Shown: positions 21,390-26,917 of the stretch, piece after piece
Position numbering within the stretch: the first letter of the stretch is position 1
Layout: each line of letters opens with the position of its first letter
Assembly (NCBI GenBank): GCA_001584585.1
Contig: LSYV01000010.1
Coordinates: 1,324,435-1,351,351 of the forward strand
From: Gonium pectorale
Lineage: Eukaryota > Chlorophyta > Chlorophyceae > Chlamydomonadales > Volvocaceae
Length of the DNA: 26,917 bases
Direction of reading: 5' to 3'
Position numbers and translations under genes: made by a program
Notes under the pieces: generated by a model
What the model was told of the DNA's origin: nothing
The model's input: only the letters and a program-made list of their open reading frames with translations
The model's database searches: none

Positions 21390-23265
21390 ATGTCTCAAGC
21401 CCAAGCCTCTGTAGTCTCAAGTTTTGAGGAGTTATGCCTTAACGACGAGCGCGCGGTCGATTGCAAGGGGGACAGGGAGGACCTTAGCCCCCAGACCAAG
21501 CGGTTGCGCACAGGCACGGGCCCGGCCAACGCTGCCAAGCAAGCCGACCGTCGCAAACCGAAAAACGCAAACCGAGAGCAAAGGTCCTTGGAGCGGTGGG
21601 TACCGTACATCGTTTTCATAGTACTCAGTGGATGGGCGGGTGCTGGTTTTGGGATCAGACCGTCAGGCTTGCGCCGAAGTCCGCTCCCCACGTCCGCTCC
21701 CCTTGAAAGTGTTAATGGCAAGCCCGGGTAGGAACCGCCTCTGGTTTAGCTCCGCAGCGGGTCCCTTTTAGCGTTTTAGGGCGTGCGTCCTGCCACGCAC
21801 ATGTTTTTTATTAGGCGCCCGCCGAGTATGATGTCCAAGCGCTACGGCTCCGTGCTCATTGGCCCTTCCCCAAACTGCATAGCCCCCGCAGCGGCTCTGG
21901 CCGGCAGTGCGGCGCGGCACCGCCAGCCGGGCCAGCCGCGGCCGCGCGGGTGCCGAGCACCGTGCCGCAGCTGTTTTGCGTGCATTCCCTCGGCGACGTC
22001 GGCACGGTGGCGATCGGGCGGGTGGGCGAGCGGCGGGCGTTTGTCAAGCTGCTGGGGCCGGACGCCGTGGGCATGGCTGCCTACAGGATGGAGCTGGCGG
22101 CGTACTGTGCGCTGGAGCGGGAGCAGGTGCGAAACCACCTTTTCGCGTGGCTGGTATCACGCCACCCACCGTACTTCCGTACTTTCGTACCTACGTACCC
22201 CGACGATTGAGTGTGTTTGCGGCTGTGCTCTGCATGTACGACGTGGCTCGCAGTGCTGCAGCCACATCGCGTTCGTTGGCCGCAGGCAGGGTGCGAACGG
22301 CCGCAGCCGCGAGCACGTGCATACTGGCATCTTTGCATTCCCCGTTTCTGGTTCTCTTTATTGCGTCCCGTGCTCCATGGAGCCCGAGGCAGGGGACGCA
22401 GTGTGCCGTCCCTGTGTCCGGTCCTCTGAGCGCAAGCTTCGCCTTCACCTTCACCACCCCTGTCGGTCAGGCAATGACACCCTGCTCGGTTCACACACGC
22501 ATCCGTCCACACTGACGCCATGGCCACAATGGCACTGCCATGAATGGCATCTTTGCGCGCATGGCCCCCTCCCCCACCCCACAGGGCCGGGCAACCGCCC
22601 GGCTGCTGTCTGCGGGCGACACGGGGCTCCGCGGCGCCCACTTCATCGCCACGGAGGAGGTGCGCGGTGTGCCGCTGTCGGAGCTGTCGCAACCGCTGCC
22701 GCCCGGCGTGGCGGCGGCGGCGGTGGCGGCGCTGCGGAGGGTGCACTCCGCTGTGCCCGGCCTGCTCCATGGCGACGTTCGGCTGAGGAACTTCATACTG
22801 CGCTCGCAGCCCGACCAGGCCGCCCACAAGGCCGCCCACCAAGCTACCCGCCAGGCCACCGTCGCTGCTATTCCTGCTGCCGGCAGCACTGGCGATGGCA
22901 GCGGCCGGGACGGTGACGGCGGTGTGAGCGGCGGCGGAGGCGGTGCGGGCGGCGGCCAGCGGTGCCGCGAGCAGGCTGGCGGCGGTGAGGCTAGCGGCGC
23001 GGGCGAGGGCAGCAGCCGCAGCGAGAGCGCAGCTGCTGCCGGTGGCGGCATGAGCAGCGGTGGCGGCCAGGAGGGGGCTGCTGCAGCGGGCGGCGGCGGC
23101 GCCGACGGCGGCCAACAGGTGGTGGTGATAGACTTTGGGATGTCGCGCCTGGACGGTACCGAAAGGCAGCAGCAGGTTGAGGTCCGTCAGCTGGAGGCGC
23201 TGCTGCGGCGCAGATTTGGCGGGATGTCGGGTCGTGTGGAGGCGGGCGGGGATGCAAGGGCATAG
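21390..23265 (+). CDS. Atypical protein-kinase-like protein, 373 aa (3 exons)
   Basis: Exons are 21390-21595, 21892-22126 and 22585-23265; the phases (2, then 0) agree. Residues 1-69 are hydrophilic with a basic patch (KRLRTG and KQADRRKPK), possibly nuclear-localising. The kinase-like part has a candidate ATP-binding lysine at 121 (RRAFVKLLG), a candidate alpha-C glutamate at 136 (YRMELAAY), a catalytic-loop motif HGDVRLRNFIL (D211, N216) and VIDFGMSR (DFG at 330-332). A Gly-rich P-loop is not evident. About 105 low-complexity residues (roughly 221-325) separate the catalytic loop from DFG. Only 41 residues follow DFG, so there is no APE motif or ordinary C-lobe, a layout reminiscent of small atypical kinases such as Bud32/RIO types. 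Substrate is unknown. No membrane helix is seen. Confidence 0.75.
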
Positions 23266-23535
23266 CGGGCGCTGGTGGGGCTGGTGGCACGCACCCCTCA
23301 ATTGAGCAGCTGCCGTACATCCAGACAAGCTCAGGTGCTGGCCACTGGTCAGGGCGGTGCTGTTGGACACGTCTCCGTCGCCCGCCATGCCAGGTACCCA
23401 GTGCCGTACTGGCAACGTCGCACCTTAGGGTGTGTGTGTTAACAATTGATACGACAGGAGGTGTGAGGCGTGGACGCGCTGAGGACCCAAGTGCAAGTTT
23501 GGTTGCCTTTCCTGTGAGGGGGCCTTGCATGCCTC

Positions 23536-23540
23536 TGTAA
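23536..23540 (+). terminator. TGTAA polyadenylation signal of the kinase-like gene
   Basis: First plus-strand TGTAA after the stop at 23265, giving a 3' UTR of about 280-290 nt. Confidence 0.6.
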
Positions 23541-23828
23541 CACTACTTATGCCCTGCGGCGGCGGCTGGCTGGCGGCGCGCGGCGTGACCACGGCGGCGG
23601 CGCGGCCGACATAAGCAGGGGTTGGGAGCGTGAGGCGCTGTCCCTCCCAGCTTGGAGCAACCGAGGGCGAGATGGGTATTTCGGAATTGATTTGGACCGA
23701 GGGCAGCTGCAGGCAGGTGCAGGGCGACTGTGAACGCGGCCGTAACGGGAGCAGCACGGGTAGAGAGAGGGGCGCATGGCCACATCGGCGTCGATCGGGG
23801 GACACGTAGGGACACGTAGCTGTTCGTG

Positions 23829-23833
23829 TTACA
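23829..23833 (-). terminator. TGTAA polyadenylation signal on the minus strand
   Basis: TTACA on the plus strand reads TGTAA on the minus strand. It is the first I find downstream of the minus-strand stop at 25066, implying a 3' UTR of about 1.2 kb. It lies about 290 bp from the kinase-like gene's signal, as expected for tail-to-tail genes. Confidence 0.35.
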
Positions 23834-24018
23834 ACTTGTGCCCACCTTGTGGTGGGACTTGTATCGGTAGCGGTCTCACAATTTGATTGGATCCATCCTG
23901 TCATGACAGCGCGTTTGCTGCCACCAGCCATGTGCGAGGACTGGTCACCTCGTCGACCGCTCGCCGGACCCTCGCCCCCGCTACTTATAGTCAGGTAACT
24001 ATTCTGGCGACACACCGG

Positions 24019-24145
24019 GAGGGCCCGTCTGCTCGTATACCTCGCCCGCCATGCATGCCCTGTACTCGGCGCCCTGCTGGAAACATCACACCCTCGGGTG
24101 TGTATGTCCGTAGAGGCTGCCTTCCCGGTTCTGGTCCTCTATTTC
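24019..24145. repeat. Dispersed repeat, copy B
   Basis: Partner of 6015-6141, same orientation. Shared blocks are GGGCCCGTCTGCTCG, CTCGCCCGCCATG, CCCTGTACTCGGCGCCCTG and GGGTGTGTATG. Unlike copy A there is no retropepsin-like gene beside it, so the repeat is independent of that gene. Confidence 0.7.
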
Positions 24146-24330
24146 ATGTGCCATGCCGGGGGGTTACCGGTCCCGGGGGGTTGTGCCGGTTGTGCTCGGG
24201 GCAGGGCGCGACGCGTGTTGATTCCCTTGGCTCGGGCTTCAGTCGTCGGCTGTGCGGGCGTCAGGGCGTCACAGCGGTCGAGTCGGCTGCGTCAATTCAA
24301 GGCATGTGATGTTCGTCCCGCCCCCCAATG

Positions 24331-24371
24331 ACAGTAGAGGCTGCTTTCCCTGTTTCCGTTTCCTTTTTTGG
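24331..24371. repeat. Partial further copy of the dispersed repeat end
   Basis: ACAGTAGAGGCTGCTTTCCC followed by TGTTTCCGTTTCCTTTTTT matches the right end of copy A (6100-6141) more closely than copy B does, 225 bp downstream of the equivalent point in copy B. Confidence 0.65.
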
Positions 24372-25065
24372 TGGAACTGGGACGGAGTATATGGCGTACG
24401 ACACAGCGTACGACACAGATGCCAATCGCAGTAGCCTGTTACCTAATCCAGTCCACAAGTGCACTGAAAGCTTACTTCTGGCGCCCAATGCGCAGCGCTC
24501 GTGTCGTACATGCAGTCGTACGGCGGAGCAGCAGCACCACGTGCATAACGCCGTACATGGGCCGTCGTGTATGCCTGCCTCTGCGGACACGCCTCGCCCG
24601 AGCGCCCATTATGCACGTCCGCACACGTCCGCACCCCCACCCACCCCACCACCCACAGCACCACCTGCACCAACCGTCTCGTGAGGCTCCGTCGGGACAC
24701 AGCACCCGTGACTATAGCCCCCTCTTTCTACGCAGATTGCACTCTGTATATAACTATCACACGGACCTTGCGGTCCTCATCGCGCCAACGCGGCAACGAG
24801 CCAACAACGGACGCGCCGGGGCCTACAGCAAGCGGGACGCGAACGGACCGGTCAGCGCCCTCGTGTCCATCCGGCAACAAACCCAGAAGCTGCCGGACCG
24901 CTGCATGATTTGGCCCACCGAGTTGCGTACGGTCAGGTCAGTCAGTAGGCCTCCTGCGTCTCCGCTCCCCACGTGGCCACAAACACCAAGGGCCCTCCTG
25001 CCCCCTCCGCCGCCCGCGACGGGTTCCGGCACTCACCGAAGAACGGCCCAAGGCCGGCCCCCTCG

Positions 25066-26524
25066 TCACCCGACCGGCCGCCCCGCCTTGTCCCTCCGCA
25101 CCCGCCGCACGAAGCTCGCGCCCCACTGCCGCGGCGCCGCCGCCGACCCGCCGCCGCTGCCGACCCGCGGGTCACCCTCGCCGGCCTCCTCCCCCTCATC
25201 CGTGAACTCAAACTCGTCGGGGTTCACTTCCGCGTCCACGTCCGCGCCCGCGTCGCGACCCGTGCTGTAGTACCCCCGCGGCTGCCGTGCCGCAGCCCCC
25301 GGCCCCGCCGCCGCCGGCTTAGGCCGCCGCAGCCGCGCCGCCAGCTCCTGCAGCTCGCGCTCCTCCGCCGTGGCGCCGTACGCCCCCGCCGTGATGCCGT
25401 ACCCGCCGCTGCCATACTCTTCCGTACCCGTACGGCGGCCCTTTGCGCCCTCCAACATGCCCTCCTCGTCCATGAACTGCAGCTCCTCGTCGATGCCCTC
25501 TGGCAGCCTCATGGGGTCCATGCCCACCTGCCGCATTCGGGGGACCGGCGATGAATCAGGGCCGCGAGGAGCTCTCAAGCCTTCTGGTCGGGGCGTGAAG
25601 GCGAACCGCAGAGGTGCTTCACATTCCTCACACACACACGGACGGAGACACACGGAGACGAACACATTATGCAGAGACACGACTGGGCACATACACACGG
25701 GGTACCCCCTCACACAAACATGCCTCTATAGTGAGAATGCCTGACTTGAATTGTTCTCCCATGACCCCCACCACCACCACATGCACACCCCGTCCCCGGC
25801 TTTCCCCCGTCCCCGCAACCCGCATCCCCAACCACACCCTTCCCCCACGCCACCCCCACACCCACCTTGAGGTAGTCTCCGTCTGCGCCCATCATGCCCA
25901 TCTCGGCGTCGGGCGGCACCGGCCAGTCCTCGTTCTCGCCGCCCAGCGTGATGGACCGCAGGCCCGCCATCTGCGCCGAGTAGCCCACCAGCATGTTGAT
26001 CAGCACGTCCAGCGCCAGCTCGTCAGCGGTGCCCATGTCGACCCTGGGGGGAAGGGATGGGGGGAGGGGCGGTTGGGGGAAGGGGCGGTTTGGGGGAGGG
26101 GCGGTTGAGGGGAGGGGCGGTTGGGGGGAGGGGCTGTTGGGGGGAAGGGCGGTTGGGGAGGCGAGGCGGAGGTTTACGCAGATTAGGCAGCACCCCCGAA
26201 CCTGGAGCGCACAACCCTCCCCTCCACCCTCTCTTCCCACGACGCTTTCGCCCCACAGTACTGCCACGCGCCCGCCCCCCACCGCCTTCGGGATGGCATG
26301 CGCCTTAGGCTTCTCTACTGAGACTGCCTTCCACCCCTTTACCCCCTCCCACCCACACCCCTGTTCCCGCCCCCCATCTCGGCTCACCACACGCGCGCCC
26401 AGTTGTCCTGGTACTCCACCTCCCCGATCTCGTGCACGTACGACGCCATGCGGCTCTGCCCCGCGCCCAGATCTTCGTTGTCGTACTCGAAGAACGACTG
26501 GTCGTCGTCCGCATTCTGATACAC
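25066..26524 (-). CDS. Acidic protein of unknown family, 3' part (3 exons, 5' end outside or at the window edge)
   Basis: On the minus strand the exons are 26524-26388, 26043-25866 and 25527-25066, with phases 2 and 0 agreeing at the two junctions and GTGAGC and GTGGGT donors. The visible 258 residues start VYQNADDDQSFFEYDNEDLG. The first two exons give a soluble, conserved-looking segment (GEVEYQDNWARVWVDMG, then DELALDVLINMLVGYSAQMA). The last exon is acidic and low complexity (IDEELQFMDEEGMLEG, then EVNPDEFEFTDEGEEAGEG) and ends in a short basic tail, RQWGASFVRRVRRDKAGRPVG without its last residue being special. No membrane helix is seen. I do not recognise the family. Upstream exons lie beyond 26525. 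Confidence 0.7.
26057..26160. repeat. G-rich minisatellite, about 6 copies of a 16-17 bp unit
   Basis: Units resemble GGGGGAGGGGCGGTT with small variations, lying in the intron 26044-26387 of the minus-strand gene, immediately before its acceptor. The pre-mRNA carries the C-rich complement, so it acts as the polypyrimidine tract. The plus strand has runs suited to G-quadruplex formation. Confidence 0.85.
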
Positions 26525-26895
26525 CTGGGGAGTGCGTGGGTGGTGGGGTGGGCGAGGGTGGGCGAGGGGGGGGCCGAGAGGGGGGGGGTGTCGTCAAGAG
26601 CGGGGTCGCCAAGACGGTGCGCCCGAGCCGCGGTGAGGGTGAGGCGCGTGAGTCTCGCCAAGGGCCACCCGTGACCCTGGGAGGTTTGAGGGGCACTCTC
26701 GGCTATGTGCCGGGGGCGCGGGGGGCGGGATGGGATGGGAGGATGCAGCACATGGGAGGGCTGTGCACCAGGCCGGTGACAGGCGTGTCGCCGCTGCCGG
26801 GAGGAAACTCGGTGGAAGGCCCGACGTGAGGACGCGCTCTTGTCTTTTACGCCGTAAGCCCCACCACCCGCCCGCCCCGGCCCCCGTCTCCTCAC

Positions 26896-26917
26896 TCGCC
26901 AGCCCGCCCGCACCCAG
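26896..26917 (-). CDS. Possible upstream exon end of the minus-strand gene
   Basis: On the minus strand the last 22 bases of the window read into a GTGAGG donor-like site in phase 0 (WVRAGWR), which would fit the phase-0 start of the exon at 26524. The fragment is too short to be sure; an alternative is that the window edge is already intron. Confidence 0.25.

Larger units (their letters stand above)
23834..25065. other. Presumptive minus-strand 3' UTR with repeats, no gene
   Basis: This stretch holds dispersed-repeat copies, a tandem pair of a GCGTACGACACAG unit at about 24394-24419, and further GTAC palindromes to 24560. On the minus strand a GTGAGT donor-like site (25031-25036) follows the stop codon and could start a 3' UTR intron. 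Confidence 0.35.

Noticed and set aside
24368..25270. A 300-codon plus-strand open frame
   Set aside because: Its right half is antisense to the minus-strand acidic protein and its left half crosses repeats; no splice or start support.
26057..26160. CRISPR-like array
   Set aside because: Units are contiguous G-rich minisatellite copies without unique spacers, in a eukaryotic intron.
26305..26913. A 202-codon minus-strand open frame at the window end
   Set aside because: It reads the exon 26524-26388 in the wrong frame and crosses introns; only a possible 22-bp exon end at 26896-26917 was kept.

Overview
This window looks like nuclear DNA of a chlamydomonadalean (volvocine-type) green alga. 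The evidence is very high GC, multi-exon genes with short exons, GTGAG-type donors and CCGCAG/CCCAG acceptors, intron-rich C/T tracts, and TGTAA polyadenylation signals downstream of several stop codons. It is not bacterial: no gene is continuous apart from one small ORF, and there are no operons with Shine-Dalgarno sites. The species cannot be fixed from the sequence. One assembly gap (875 N) lies inside a gene.

Layout, left to right. (1) 132-3873, plus strand: the 3' part of a TRP/polycystin-class cation channel gene, seven exons. It covers the membrane helices, S4-S5 linker, pore loop, S6 and a coiled-coil tail; the 5' end lies outside the window. (2) 3874-8700: repeat-rich intergenic DNA. 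A single-exon gene for a 167-residue retropepsin-like protein (6439-6942) is bracketed by two diverged direct repeats of about 550-570 bp. (3) 8711-10940: a compact transcription unit with a TATA box, a 5' UTR intron and, in my reading, two successive small coding regions on one mRNA. These are a 105-residue single-helix protein (9261-10127) and, 38 nt after its stop, an 89-residue glycine-zipper protein whose start codon is split from its body by an intron (10166-10169 joined to 10380-10645). (4) 12433-18503: a gene for an unrecognised protein with about six membrane helices, nine or more exons, interrupted by the N gap. (5) 18504-21389: long 3' UTR and intergenic DNA. (6) 21390-23265: a three-exon gene for a 373-residue atypical protein-kinase-like protein with a low-complexity insertion of about 105 residues between the catalytic loop and DFG. 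(7) 23266-25065: tail-to-tail 3' regions with dispersed repeats. (8) 25066-26524 and beyond the edge, minus strand: the 3' part of a gene for an unrecognised acidic protein.

These are independent eukaryotic genes; no shared pathway is evident. The candidate bicistronic unit is the strongest unusual system here. It rests on exact intron phase, a consensus donor, a branch-point-like CTAAC and an almost AUG-free leader. The gene models are hand-spliced from reading frame and splice consensus without transcript evidence or homology searches; exon ends are more secure where phases agree on both sides.
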